Numbered from the stretch's first letter, positions 51,571-62,989 are shown. The stretch: 64,000 nt of DNA from Myxococcota bacterium (GCA_024276675.1 JAJRWT010000027.1:391950-455949); one strand, 5' to 3'. Notes: generated by a model from the sequence alone, not told the origin. Translations and numbers: made by a program.

Positions 51571-51621
51571 CCTTGAAGACGCCCCGACCCTGAAGACGCC
51601 CCGGCCTTGAAGACGCTGGAG
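51571..51621. repeat. 17-base tandem repeat, three copies
   Basis: Units begin at 51571, 51588 and 51605 with the consensus CCTTGAAGACGCCCCGG. The first two differ at two positions and the third diverges at its 3' end. The array lies in the 177-base non-coding gap between the mini lipoprotein and plsB, about 27 bases before the plsB start, so it is in the plsB leader. Confidence 0.8.
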
Positions 51622-51647
51622 TCCCAGGTAGGTGGAAACGGTGGCTC

Positions 51648-54347
51648 ATGAATACCGACAGACACTTGCTTGCCCAGGAAACCCATGACAATGTCAATGG
51701 GCAGATGGTAGCGACATTCAGGTCATCCATGCTACGGCGTTTCGGCCTGGTCTTTCGCCTGCTGGGCCTTGGCCGCCTCCTGCGACCCGCCCGCCTCGAG
51801 AAATACTCATCGGAGTTCATCCGCCAGGCGGCCGAAAAAGGACCCATCATATACGTGCTCTACAAGCGCAGCGTGTTGGACTGGTACGCCCTGAACCACG
51901 CACTGAACACGCGCAGGCTTCCCCTGGCCGCGTTTTCCACGAGTCCCGGCTTCTTCGTCAAACCTTTCTTTGCTTTACACCACATCATCGAGGCCCTGCG
52001 GGTTCTCTGGCAATCCGCCGGGGTCGGAAAAACCCGAATGGAGCCCAGGTCCGCCCAAGAAATGGCTGCTGCCTTCTCCATCGGGAGCAACGGCTGTCTG
52101 TTTCTTCGGAAAAACACGCGAGAAAAGCCTCGTTCACGAAAAAAGAACCAGCCCAGTCACATCACGATGCTGATCCGGGCCCAAGGCTACACGGAGAGCC
52201 CTGTTCAACTCGTCCCCGTGGTGATCATCTGGGACCGTTCCCCCCCCACCGCCCGCTCCGGCATGAGGCGCATGGTCCTGGGAGAAGAGGAGTGGCCGGG
52301 CGATCTCAAGAAAATCCGCCTTCGACTCACGAGGCACAGAGACATCATCGTTCAGTGCGGGGAACCACTGGATCTCAAGGCCTTTCTGAAGAACGGTGAA
52401 GGCAGGTCGCGCCAGCACCTGGCCCAGCTCCTTCAATCCGCCCTCCGCCGTATCCTCTACCGAGAACAGGCCGTCGTGAGAGGCCCACGAATACTCTCCC
52501 ACAGGAGCATGCGCCGCATAGTATTGAGCAGCCCTCCACTGACCGACCTGCTGACGCAGGAGAGCCGGACCACCGGGAAAACGAGACAACGGGTAAAACG
52601 TGAACTTGTGACAACGTTCAATCGCATCGCGGCTCGCATATCCTTCACCATGATGCTGCTGGGAGATCGAATCACCAGATTCCTGTGGAACCGCATCTAC
52701 GGTGGCATCGACATACGCGAAAGGGATCTGCAGCGAGTGCGAAGTGCCTTGCGCAGGGGCACACCAATCCTTACACCAAGCCATCGCTCCCACCTGGACT
52801 ACGTCCTGATCTCCAGCGTGTTCTACCAGCACGACATCGTGATTCCACACGTGGTCGCAGGAATCAACCTGTCTTTCTGGCCGGTGGGCGCCATCTTCCG
52901 AAGGCTTGGAGCCTTCTTCATCAAGCGGAGTTTTGCCAGTGACCGGGTCTTCCCGGTGGTATTCGCACGATACCTTCACCAGATCATCAGTGAGGGGTAC
53001 CCGCTGGAGTTCTTCCTGGAGGGAGGTCGTTCCAGAAACGGCAAACTCCTCCCCCCCAAGTTGGGAGTCCTTGGAATGATCCTGGACTCGGCGGAGGAAT
53101 TACGTCGAGATGACTTCGATATCACCTTCCTGCCCATGAACATCAACTACGAACAAATAGCTGAAGAAGACTCTTTCACCCGCGAAATCAAGGGAGAACA
53201 GAAAAAGTCCGAATCAATAGGGGATATGCTGCGTGCCCGGAGAGTGCTGCGCCACCGGTACGGGAGAGTATATCTGAGGGTTGGCAGGCCCATCACGTCC
53301 CGAGATATCCACCGGGATCTCACTTCTCCCTGGTCCAGCTTGCCACCGGCGGAGCGAAAGGACTACCTCAACCTCCTGGGCAGGCGTCTCCTCCACCGTA
53401 TGAACGAACAAGCGGTCGTTCTTCCCACCAGCCTCACGGCGACGGCTCTCCTGGCCCACGAACGGCGTGGCATCCGACGCAGCACGTTACTGGGCCGAAC
53501 CCGACGTCTGCTGGCCATGCTTGAACGTTTGAACGTCCAGATCAGCCCCATACTGGGACAGACCGAGTGGGCCATGGACGAGTCTTTGAGGCGGTTTGCG
53601 GCCACGAGGAAGATCCAGCTACACACCGATGGCGAAACCGCCATCTACAGCCTCTCCGAAGACCATCGCACCGCTCTCGAGTATTACAAGAACACAATAC
53701 TCCACTTCTTCGTTCCAGCATCCATCCTCGCCCTGTCCATCCGCCGTGAGCTTCATGGATCGCGGGGATACCCCCCTTCCGAAGCCCGGCTGGATCCGCT
53801 CTCCCTGGCGGCAACATTTTCATCCCTCATCCACTTGTTTCGCCTGGAGTTCGTACTCGATCCCGACGCATCGGTGCACCAACTCCAGGCGCAGGCACAG
53901 GAAGCCCTGGAGTTGCACGGAGCCATCCAACTGGTGGAACGCTCCGAAAAGGTTGATGCCCCCGATGCTGCTTCGGGTTCTCAATCCAGCTCACTGCTGG
54001 TGGCGAACTCCCAGCGCTTGGACGAGATAGCCTCGTTGTTGATGAACTTCGTGGAGTCGTACTGGTTGACCCTGAAGAGCATCCCATCACTTTCCAAGTC
54101 ATCGCCGTCCACCCAGAACCTGGACAAGCGGGCCACCTCGCTGGCAATACGTAAAATCGGCCAGGCACTCCACGCGGCCGAAGAACTCCACAGAGCCGAG
54201 TCGCTCTCCCTGCTCAACCTTCGCAATGCCCTCCGGGTGTACACTGAAGATGGGATCATCAGGCAATCCACCGAAGCCCCATACCGATGGCAGTTGCACG
54301 CCCAACGATACCAGCAAGCTCTTGGCCTTCTGGAGAACCTTCTTTGA
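51648..54347 (+). CDS. plsB: Glycerol-3-phosphate 1-O-acyltransferase
   Basis: The protein has 899 residues, close to E. coli PlsB (807) with a longer linker. The acyltransferase motifs are present: motif I THRSHLDYVL-type (SHRSHLDYVL, HX4D), motif II GAFFIKRSF, motif III FFLEGGRSRNGKLLPPK, and motif IV region ITFLPMNINYEQ. It makes lysophosphatidic acid, the first step of phospholipid synthesis, at the inner membrane. The Arg-rich N-terminal region and the C-terminal region are PlsB-specific. The next gene overlaps its stop codon. Confidence 0.93.
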   Translation: MNTDRHLLAQETHDNVNGQMVATFRSSMLRRFGLVFRLLGLGRLLRPARLEKYSSEFIRQAAEKGPIIYVLYKRSVLDWYALNHALNTRRLPLAAFSTSPGFFVKPFFALHHIIEALRVLWQSAGVGKTRMEPRSAQEMAAAFSIGSNGCLFLRKNTREKPRSRKKNQPSHITMLIRAQGYTESPVQLVPVVIIWDRSPPTARSGMRRMVLGEEEWPGDLKKIRLRLTRHRDIIVQCGEPLDLKAFLKNGEGRSRQHLAQLLQSALRRILYREQAVVRGPRILSHRSMRRIVLSSPPLTDLLTQESRTTGKTRQRVKRELVTTFNRIAARISFTMMLLGDRITRFLWNRIYGGIDIRERDLQRVRSALRRGTPILTPSHRSHLDYVLISSVFYQHDIVIPHVVAGINLSFWPVGAIFRRLGAFFIKRSFASDRVFPVVFARYLHQIISEGYPLEFFLEGGRSRNGKLLPPKLGVLGMILDSAEELRRDDFDITFLPMNINYEQIAEEDSFTREIKGEQKKSESIGDMLRARRVLRHRYGRVYLRVGRPITSRDIHRDLTSPWSSLPPAERKDYLNLLGRRLLHRMNEQAVVLPTSLTATALLAHERRGIRRSTLLGRTRRLLAMLERLNVQISPILGQTEWAMDESLRRFAATRKIQLHTDGETAIYSLSEDHRTALEYYKNTILHFFVPASILALSIRRELHGSRGYPPSEARLDPLSLAATFSSLIHLFRLEFVLDPDASVHQLQAQAQEALELHGAIQLVERSEKVDAPDAASGSQSSSLLVANSQRLDEIASLLMNFVESYWLTLKSIPSLSKSSPSTQNLDKRATSLAIRKIGQALHAAEELHRAESLSLLNLRNALRVYTEDGIIRQSTEAPYRWQLHAQRYQQALGLLENLL

Positions 54348-54784
54348 CCGGCGGTCAGAACCAACCTCCCTTCCAGCACGAATCTCCCGGCGAAATACTC
54401 CAGTCTGAGCAGGTCGCGGGACTCCCATCTTTTCCAGTCGTCGATGCCCTGTTCGGCAGCAGGCCAGAAGCGGGGGTCAGGTCCCATGGTCTGCGCAAGA
54501 TGATCTTGTTGCTGGCCCTGGCCACTCCGCTGGACATACTTGGAATCGTTGGTTGCACCAACATTCCTGGAGTTTTCCTGACTCTCTGGGTCTGGTCCCT
54601 GCTGAAAAAAGAAAGCTCACGCCCCATAGATGACCCACGCCAGCAACGGCTGCTCGTTGGCCTCAAACTGCTTACCACGATCCTGTTGGTGGTCTGCGCG
54701 GTATCTCTTCCAGTGCAGTTTCTGCTGCACTACAACGGCTTCTATGAGCGCCTGCTCTCACAGCTCCTGGAGCATTCGCTCTGA
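54344..54784 (+). CDS. Small two-helix membrane protein overlapping plsB
   Basis: The protein has 146 residues. A Gln/Pro/Ser-rich N-terminal half is followed by two hydrophobic helices (KMILLLALATPLDILGIVGC with its continuation, and LKLLTTILLVVCAVSLPV) joined by a basic loop (LLKKESSRPIDDPRQQR). The TTG at 54344 overlaps the plsB stop codon and has GGAG eight bases before it, which indicates translational coupling. No family is recognised. A role beside PlsB in the membrane is suggested only by position. Confidence 0.55.
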   Translation: MTGGQNQPPFQHESPGEILQSEQVAGLPSFPVVDALFGSRPEAGVRSHGLRKMILLLALATPLDILGIVGCTNIPGVFLTLWVWSLLKKESSRPIDDPRQQRLLVGLKLLTTILLVVCAVSLPVQFLLHYNGFYERLLSQLLEHSL

Positions 54785-54927
54785 CTTCTGCACGGAAAAC
54801 AGGAGAAATGCTTGACCCATGTCATGGTTGCAGCCACCAGCCCAGCGGTCTGGAAAGCCCTGGAGGCCGTCGGGGAAAGCTCTGGCCTGCCGCGGAGCGC
54901 CAGATTCGCTGAAAACACAGCCCCCGT

Positions 54928-57198
54928 CTAAAGGTCGCTACCATCACCAGGCGCGGGCTGGGCTTCGCCTTCCTGGAGCTGTTCCTGGTCGTCGGCCGGT
55001 TCCGGCTCGGGGATCGCGACCGCGGGTGGATCTGCCATTGCGAGGCCGATATTCAACACACCGTAGCGTACCGCCAGATCGTAGTGCTTCCTTGAGGCAT
55101 CGGCATTGCCCTGGGCTGCTTCCAGGTTGGCCGCAGCCCATTGCCCCATGGCCGAAGCTGGCTGGAGTTCCAGGGCCTTCTGGATGGCATCGCCGGCTGC
55201 TGCCAGGTTACCGGACAGCACGAGGTGAAGAGCATATTGGCCCCACAATTCAGCGGTTTCCGGACGGAAAGATAGTTCCTTCTCGTAGAGTTCGGTGGCA
55301 TCCGAGAGGTAGGTTTCAGCAGCTTCCAACTCACCCAGATCCCTGAGGTAGAGCCCGGTGGAGGAAAACACCTGGGGTACATCCGGGAACTGTTTGGCCA
55401 GAGAAAGCAGGGAACCTCGAACCGCGGCCTCGCCCCTGGCCTTGCGTACGGCCTCGGCGTAGAGATCCAGCCCGAACGGACTGTCGGCCACGTGTGGAGC
55501 CTCGGCATCGAGAATGGTGATTGCATTCTCGGGATAACCCTGATTCGTGAACAGGTATGCCAGGGCGAAACGCGTTGCCACCCTGGTAGGGATCCCCAGA
55601 TCGGACCACACGTACGAGAGCTTGATGGCTTGACGGAGGGGCCCCTGGGCAAGGTCCATCTTGCCGTCCAGCAGATAGGCCATACCCGCTGAGGTGGGAA
55701 GCAAGGGGTGAAGATCCAGATGATCCTGGTAGGTCTCCAGCACCGCGGAGACGTTGCCCTGGCTCAGCTCGATGGTGGCCAGCTCGCCGAAAACATCGTC
55801 GCAGGTGTCGAGATCCTGGGTGACTATTCCCAGTTCTTCCAGCTTGTCGGGTTTCATCTTTTGGTACTTTTCGCGTTCCTTGCGATCCAGCGTGGACCAG
55901 GCCAGGTATCGCTCCATGCCATTGCGCACGGCGAGAACCGAATCTTCCAACTTGCCGTCCAGCCACAGGGCCCAACCCAGGTACTGCCAGTTCTGGCATG
56001 GGTCCGGGTCCAGAGAAGTGGCTTCTTGCAGGTCGGCCACGGCCTGGTCGTATTCTCCGGCCAAGACATGGAAACGTCCCCGCAGCGCGAGAAGCTCCGC
56101 CCGGGATTTGTCCTGGGCTTCCTGGGCATCGGCATCTTCGGGCGGGTCTTCGTCGAGATCGGCGATATCCATGGTCTTGGAGTCGATGAAGCCCTGTATC
56201 GACTCACTGCGCTTCTGGGCAGCCGCCGGCCTGATGGCCAGGTTGGAGTTTTCCGGGTCGATGGCGATGTCCAGACCGCGAAGCGCGTTGTTCCCCAGGA
56301 AACCGTGCAGCGCCTCGTCGGGTACGGAGCTGTAGTTGGAATGGACGAACCTGATGGAACCCAGATCAACGGTGTTCAACGAAGTGGACGCCAGCACGAT
56401 GTCCAGGTCTCCCAGGGCAAAAGCGGGCAGGCCGTCGTCATTGAAGGAATCGTCAATCCAACTGCCGTAGGTGGAGGTATTCAAAGCAAGGTTGGTGGAC
56501 TGATCCGCAACCTGCACAGGTACCACCACCGCTCTGGGCTTGTGGTACTCCTTGCCGAAGGGGAACTTGGCAATGAAGGAATCGGTGGATTCGTACGGAA
56601 AGGAGGCACCGACCTGTTGCAACAGTTGAGCCCCCTGCTGGGCCGGAGCAAAGCGAACCACGCCTTCCGAGGGCAGAATTGCCGCGGCGAGAGGCAGGGA
56701 ACCAAGGCCGATGATGCCAGCGACCACGTCCAACTCGTCTTCGCTCAGCTCGAGAGGAGCCGAATCCACGGCAGCTACCTGGGCCGAAACCCCTTCCAGA
56801 ACGAGTCCATCGCCGATGATCAACTGGTCGATCCTGGTGGTCTTGAACTTGCCACCGGTGCGGTACTGAAACTCTTCCGACTTGCGGCCCAGGGATGCCC
56901 AGAACTTCTTGTTGTGGGTCTTGACCTTGAAGTCGCTGGAGAATGCGCTGTTCAAGATGATGCCTTCGTAACCCACACCCACGATGAAGAGCTTGTAGGA
57001 GTCGTCGTCTTCGGCGAATTTCACATTGATGTAGGGCAGATCGTCGCCATATGCTCCTTGAACGAGGGGCACTTCCACAATGGACTCGATGTTGACAGAA
57101 TCTACGCCCCCACCGAACTTGTCCAGGCGGGTCTTGGCCTGGGCAGCCTGTGGCATTGCGAGGGGTACGGTGAGAGCAAGGAGCAACAAAGCACGCAT
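54928..57198 (-). CDS. Secreted retropepsin-like/TPR protein
   Basis: The protein has 756 residues. A signal peptide (ALLLLALTVPLAMPQAAQAK) is followed by about 320 residues of beta-rich sequence that resembles an aspartyl-protease-like fold, with HGFLGNNALRGLDIAIDPEN matching the second half of such domains. No clear DTG catalytic motif is seen, so activity is doubtful. A TPR array follows (about residues 365-720, including LAGEYDQAVADLQEATSLDP), then an acidic Pro/Glu tail. The protein is probably periplasmic or surface-attached. The ATG at 57198 has GGAGG six bases before it. It diverges from eno. Confidence 0.65.
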   Translation of the reverse strand: MRALLLLALTVPLAMPQAAQAKTRLDKFGGGVDSVNIESIVEVPLVQGAYGDDLPYINVKFAEDDDSYKLFIVGVGYEGIILNSAFSSDFKVKTHNKKFWASLGRKSEEFQYRTGGKFKTTRIDQLIIGDGLVLEGVSAQVAAVDSAPLELSEDELDVVAGIIGLGSLPLAAAILPSEGVVRFAPAQQGAQLLQQVGASFPYESTDSFIAKFPFGKEYHKPRAVVVPVQVADQSTNLALNTSTYGSWIDDSFNDDGLPAFALGDLDIVLASTSLNTVDLGSIRFVHSNYSSVPDEALHGFLGNNALRGLDIAIDPENSNLAIRPAAAQKRSESIQGFIDSKTMDIADLDEDPPEDADAQEAQDKSRAELLALRGRFHVLAGEYDQAVADLQEATSLDPDPCQNWQYLGWALWLDGKLEDSVLAVRNGMERYLAWSTLDRKEREKYQKMKPDKLEELGIVTQDLDTCDDVFGELATIELSQGNVSAVLETYQDHLDLHPLLPTSAGMAYLLDGKMDLAQGPLRQAIKLSYVWSDLGIPTRVATRFALAYLFTNQGYPENAITILDAEAPHVADSPFGLDLYAEAVRKARGEAAVRGSLLSLAKQFPDVPQVFSSTGLYLRDLGELEAAETYLSDATELYEKELSFRPETAELWGQYALHLVLSGNLAAAGDAIQKALELQPASAMGQWAAANLEAAQGNADASRKHYDLAVRYGVLNIGLAMADPPAVAIPEPEPADDQEQLQEGEAQPAPGDGSDL

Positions 57199-57292
57199 TG
57201 ACAACCTCCGGAAACTCCAGCCTGCCTATCCTCTTTTGGCGAGGCAGGCCAGCACCCAGAACATCATTGCAACATATGACGGGACAGGATAG

Positions 57293-58600
<1,308 letters not shown>

Positions 58601-58603
<3 letters not shown>

Positions 58604-58660
58604 TTGCCACCCGGAAAAGGGGGCCGCTCCCGCGATGGGAGCCTCTTCAGGGCGGGAACT
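58601..58660. repeat. Dispersed palindromic repeat, copy 3 (short form)
   Basis: It begins TAGTTGCCACCCGGAAAA (58601-58618), matching the left end of the 47683 element. It contains the hairpin GCTCCC-GCGAT-GGGAGC (58626-58642) and ends CAGGGCGGGAACT. The two ends pair with each other. The first three bases are the eno stop codon. It may act as a transcript 3' end hairpin; there is no T-tract, so it is not a classical terminator. Confidence 0.65.
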
Positions 58661-58811
58661 CTCGAACAGCGACTCCTCCACCCCACCCGGGAAAAGAAGA
58701 AGAACCTGGCGCAAAGGAGCCGATGGAGCGCCATCTCGCCATCTGGCCGCCAGCCACGGAGTACCCGCGGCAACAGGCGTCGTGGTGGATACGCGGTCTT
58801 TCCCGGTTTGT

Positions 58812-59306
58812 TCAGGGTTGGTCGCCGCCTTCGTCGGGGTCTTTCATTTCTTCCAGCAGCAGGAAATCGTCTGCAAAGGTGTAGCCTTTGCGTTCGAATG
58901 CCTCCAGCACCGCCACGCTCAGGCGACTGGTGGTGGGTTTCCTCACCACGGCGGTGACCCGCCGATCTTCAAAACCCAGCATCTGCTCCGGTTCCCTGGG
59001 GCTGGACACCAGGAAGCGAATCTCTCGCCCAGTTGTGTCGCCCCTCTGGAAGAATGGAAAGAGCCAGACATCGTATTGGCTTCCAAAGAGACTATTTTTC
59101 ACCCTCTGCTTTACCCTCAAGGGATAGTGGGCCGTGCCTTCCACGGTCACGACCTTGTGGCCAGGGGCCACATCCAACAGAGGAACCGAAACGGGCTCTG
59201 GCAGCAACAACCGCTCCATGGGGCCGATTCCGTACCAACCCATCACGGCCAGGCTCAAGAACAGAAACACGACAAAGGCCGCCCCCATGGGTAGAAGACT
59301 CCGCAT
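58812..59306 (-). CDS. Membrane-anchored protein, unknown
   Basis: The protein has 164 residues. One N-terminal hydrophobic segment (GAAFVVFLFLSLAVMGWYGI) anchors a beta-rich domain with the phrases TVEGTAHYPLRVKQRVKN, WLFPFFQRGD and LGFEDRRVTAVVRKP, suggestive of a small OB- or SHOCT-like periplasmic domain. Family not recognised. The ATG at 59306 has AGGAGGAG; a longer frame upstream runs into the divergent hydantoinase region. Function unknown. Confidence 0.6.
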   Translation of the reverse strand: MRSLLPMGAAFVVFLFLSLAVMGWYGIGPMERLLLPEPVSVPLLDVAPGHKVVTVEGTAHYPLRVKQRVKNSLFGSQYDVWLFPFFQRGDTTGREIRFLVSSPREPEQMLGFEDRRVTAVVRKPTTSRLSVAVLEAFERKGYTFADDFLLLEEMKDPDEGGDQP

Positions 59307-59389
59307 AGAACTCCTCCTGGTTCGCGTCTGCTGAACCCACCCTGTAGCGAACGGAATACATATAAGCCAGTGAGACAAGGGAGCGACAT

Positions 59390-62300
59390 TTGACGAACGG
59401 TGCCGGAAAAGAAACCGAATGGGGAATCCTCGTGGACGAAGGAGGCACCTTCACCGACGTGGTGGCTATCTCCGACACGGGGCGCGTACTGACCAGAAAG
59501 CTGCCCACGGACGCCGCCCACATCGACACCATCTTGTCCTCCTGGCCCGGGCGCGTGGTGGAACTGCGACGTGGCACCACACACGGCACAAATGCCCTGC
59601 TGGAAAGAAAGGGCGCGCCCACAGTGTTGATCACCACCGCTGGCTTTGGCGACCTCCCCCTGATCCGTGACCAATCTCGCCCATCTCTCTTCTCGCCAGC
59701 AATGCTGCCCCCCGCTCCTCTCTACCAGGAAGTCCTTGAGGTGGACGAGCGCATCGATTCCCGGGGGCAGGTCCTCCATCCACCTCCGCAGGCGCTGAAA
59801 GTCAAGTTGAAGGCCCTGGCGCAAAAAGGCATCCACTCCGCTGCCATCGTCCTGCTCAACAGCTACGCCAACCCCGTTCACGAACTCATGCTGGCCAGGT
59901 GGTGCCGGCAGGCGGGCTTCTCCTGGGTTGTCACGGGGCATCGTGTCTCTCCGTCCAGGGGCTTTCTGGCCAGAATGGAAACGACTCTCGTGGATGCGGC
60001 AATCACTCCGCTGCTCCCCCGACGACAACAGGGACTGTGGATCTGTTCGGATGGTAGCCTCGTTCCCCCCAACGAACTACGTGGCGCGGCGGCGGTGCTG
60101 TCCGGACCCGCCGGAGGAGTCGTGGCTCTGGAAGGTGTCGCCAGAGCTGCCGACGTTCCGGCGGTCATCGGCCTGGACATGGGTGGCACCAGCAGCGATG
60201 TCTCCCGCTGGGCAGGGAACCTGGAGCATCGCCACGAACACCAGGTGGCGGGAGTCAAGCTCCGAGTTCCCGTGCTCCATGTGGAGACCGTGGCGGCCGG
60301 TGGCGGCAGCATCTTATCCTTCCAACTCACAGGGCCCTCCGTTGGGCCTGAAAGCGCAGGCGCGAACCCCGGACCCGCCTGCTACGGTCGAGGAGGCCCC
60401 CCTACGGTCACAGACGCCAATGTCGTGCTGGGCAGAATCAGACCCCAAGACTTCCCAAGAATCTGTGGTCCACAAAGAAACCTTCCTCTCCAGCCACAGG
60501 AATCCCACAAGGCGTTGACCAGGCTGCTGGACTCGGCCAAAGACCTGGAGCCCGGGACCTCCATTTCTGCCAACTCGCCCTCTTCTGTCCAGGAAATGGC
60601 GGAACGAATGCTGGACCTTGCCAATGCCGAGATGGCTCGTGGAATAGAACGTATCGCCAGCGCCAGGGGCTACGATCCCGCTGATCACGCATTGGTCGTC
60701 TTTGGAGGCGCCGGCCCACAACACGCCTGCGAGCTTGCGCGCCGCCTGAACATCGGCACGGTGCTGATTCCTGGACTGGCTGCGCTCCTGTCGGCTTACG
60801 GATTGGGCCTGGCGGAAAGAAGAACCTCCCGCCTCATGCCCCTGCACGTGGCCCTGGAGGACTGGGATGAAGTGGAACGTGCATGGGCACTGCTCTCATC
60901 CCAGGCCCCTTCCTGGGCCAGGACGGAAAAACGCACTCTACATGTGCGTTACCGAGGAACAGGAGAACCCCTGGAGGTGTCCGGGAACAGTCCGCAAGAG
61001 GTCAGACGACAACTCTCCATGGCTCACCAGTCCATGTACGGCTTCGATCGATCCGGCGAAGCCCTGGAAGTGGTCAACGCCCGAGTAGAGTGGAGCAAGC
61101 CGGGTAAGTTCGCGAGTATGCCACTCCCCGGCGCCTCGATGGGCAAGCCCATGGACCGCCACAAGCTGTGGTGCCGCGGTTGGTTGCAAGCCAGGGTCTG
61201 GAAGTTGGGATCCCTGGGAAAAGGGCAACGCATCGAATCGCCGGCACTGGTGGTGGACCAGCACCACACGGTGTTCGTGCCACCCGGATGGCAAGCCACT
61301 ATGCTCGAAACCGGCGTGTTGAAACTGGAACATTCCAACCACGGCCAGCCGGAAGCCATGGCATCCAGCGCTCCACCCGGGCAGACCCGGGCACGAATTC
61401 AACTTGTTCCGCCCCGCATCGACCCCTTCCTCGTCTCGCTGGCGGGAAACCGACTGGCTGGCGTGGCCGAGAGAATGGGAGAAACCCTTCGGCGCCTGGC
61501 ACGTTCCACCAACGTCCGGGAAAGGCGCGACTACTCCTGCGCCATTTTCGACCAGCAGGGGCACCTCCTGGCCAACGCGGCGCACATTCCTGTCCACCTT
61601 GGAGCCATGGGGGCCACAGTCAGGGCCCTGTTGCCCCAGATGCGGGCCAATCCAGGGATCTCGGCGTGGATCTCCAACGATCCCTACAATGGGGGTTCAC
61701 ACCTGCCCGATATCACCGTGGTTTCGCCTTTGAGGCCAACCGGGGACCGCCAAATCTGGTTCCTGGCCAACCGTGCGCATCACCTGGACGTGGGTGGCCT
61801 GACTCCCGGCTCCATGCCGCCGCACTCCACCAGCATCGCCGACGAGGGTGCGCTTCTTGAAGGGCAACCGCTCACCGATCAACGGGGAAGAATCCTGGAC
61901 GCCAACATACGCGCGCTGCTGTCAGCCAGCCGTGAACTCGACACTGTCATCGGGGATCTGGACGCGCAGGTGGCAGCCAACGAGATCGGCAAGGTCCTAC
62001 TGACCCGGTGGCTCCAGAATGTGGGGCACTCCACAGCAACGGTACTGGTGGAAGAGCTGAAACATCGGGCTGAACGTGCCTTGTTGGCGGCAGTACCCCC
62101 GCCAGGAGTCGTTCTCCGGGCCCAGGAGATTCTCGACGACGGTTCCGTTATCAAGGTCAGGTTGCAGAGAACGGGACCAACCACCAACGGTGGCGCCGGA
62201 AGACTGCTCATCGATTTCTCAGGCACATCGATGGCGGGAAAGGGCAACCTGAACGCCCCATTGGCGGTCACGACCGCGGCAGTCCTGTACACCTTCCGCT

Positions 62301-62989
62301 GCGTCTCGGACCGTGAAGTGCCTCTCAATGAAGGGGCTCTGCGTGCGCTGGAAATCAAAATACCGCATGGAAGTATGCTGGATCCCCACCCCCCCGCCCC
62401 GGTCTGCGGCGGAAACGTAGAGATCTCGCAACGCCTGGTGGACCTGCTGCTTCGTGCCCTCCATGCCCAGGCATCCGGCCAGGGGACCATGAACAACTTG
62501 AGCCTCGGGCTGAGCGAGGAAGACAACCATCGCACAGAGACTTGCGAGACAGCCCGCGGATACACCTGGGCCTACTACGAGACCATTGCGGGTGGCGGTG
62601 GAGCGGGCCCCGGATTCCATGGGTCCACCGGTCTTCAGGTCCACATGACCAACACCCGAATCACCGATGTGGAGGTCCTGGAAGCCCAGATCCCCATCCG
62701 AGTAGAGCGGTTCAGCATTCGACTGGGCTCCGGTGGCGAAGGTAGATGGAGAGGTGGGAACGGTCTTGTACGTGAGCTGCGATTCCTGGCTCCCGTACGG
62801 GTTTCTCTGCTTGTGGGCAGACGGGATACGGGTGCCCCGGGGGCGGCAGGTGGTCTAGCTGGTGCCCCGGGACGTGACCTGGTGGACAGGGGCCATGGCT
62901 GGGAACCAGCCCCCACACACTGGATGGCCCGAGCAGGTGATCTGCTTCGCATAGAGACACCGGGCGGTGGTGGCTGGGGCGCAGCCTGA
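59390..62989 (+). CDS. Fused hydantoinase A/B (5-oxoprolinase family)
   Basis: The protein has 1,199 residues. Residues 1-650 are the HyuA/OplAH ATP-binding half: GILVDEGGTFTDVV, RGTTHGTNALLERKG, GLDMGGTSSDVS, and GGAGPQHACELARRL. Residues about 680-1195 are the HyuB half: RIDPFLVSLAGNRLAGVAE, SNDPYNGGSHLPDITV, NRAHHLDVGG, and the C-terminal GSGGEGRWRGGNG and TPGGGGWG. Such fused enzymes use ATP to open cyclic imides or 5-oxoproline; the substrate here is not known. The start is a TTG with AAGGGAG five bases upstream. It stands alone, divergent from the membrane-anchored gene. Confidence 0.9.
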   Translation: MTNGAGKETEWGILVDEGGTFTDVVAISDTGRVLTRKLPTDAAHIDTILSSWPGRVVELRRGTTHGTNALLERKGAPTVLITTAGFGDLPLIRDQSRPSLFSPAMLPPAPLYQEVLEVDERIDSRGQVLHPPPQALKVKLKALAQKGIHSAAIVLLNSYANPVHELMLARWCRQAGFSWVVTGHRVSPSRGFLARMETTLVDAAITPLLPRRQQGLWICSDGSLVPPNELRGAAAVLSGPAGGVVALEGVARAADVPAVIGLDMGGTSSDVSRWAGNLEHRHEHQVAGVKLRVPVLHVETVAAGGGSILSFQLTGPSVGPESAGANPGPACYGRGGPPTVTDANVVLGRIRPQDFPRICGPQRNLPLQPQESHKALTRLLDSAKDLEPGTSISANSPSSVQEMAERMLDLANAEMARGIERIASARGYDPADHALVVFGGAGPQHACELARRLNIGTVLIPGLAALLSAYGLGLAERRTSRLMPLHVALEDWDEVERAWALLSSQAPSWARTEKRTLHVRYRGTGEPLEVSGNSPQEVRRQLSMAHQSMYGFDRSGEALEVVNARVEWSKPGKFASMPLPGASMGKPMDRHKLWCRGWLQARVWKLGSLGKGQRIESPALVVDQHHTVFVPPGWQATMLETGVLKLEHSNHGQPEAMASSAPPGQTRARIQLVPPRIDPFLVSLAGNRLAGVAERMGETLRRLARSTNVRERRDYSCAIFDQQGHLLANAAHIPVHLGAMGATVRALLPQMRANPGISAWISNDPYNGGSHLPDITVVSPLRPTGDRQIWFLANRAHHLDVGGLTPGSMPPHSTSIADEGALLEGQPLTDQRGRILDANIRALLSASRELDTVIGDLDAQVAANEIGKVLLTRWLQNVGHSTATVLVEELKHRAERALLAAVPPPGVVLRAQEILDDGSVIKVRLQRTGPTTNGGAGRLLIDFSGTSMAGKGNLNAPLAVTTAAVLYTFRCVSDREVPLNEGALRALEIKIPHGSMLDPHPPAPVCGGNVEISQRLVDLLLRALHAQASGQGTMNNLSLGLSEEDNHRTETCETARGYTWAYYETIAGGGGAGPGFHGSTGLQVHMTNTRITDVEVLEAQIPIRVERFSIRLGSGGEGRWRGGNGLVRELRFLAPVRVSLLVGRRDTGAPGAAGGLAGAPGRDLVDRGHGWEPAPTHWMARAGDLLRIETPGGGGWGAA

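Noticed and set aside
54804..54911. Frame of about 34 residues after an AGGAGAA near 54.8 kb
   Set aside because: The Shine-Dalgarno is too close to the ATG, and the peptide has no recognisable pattern.
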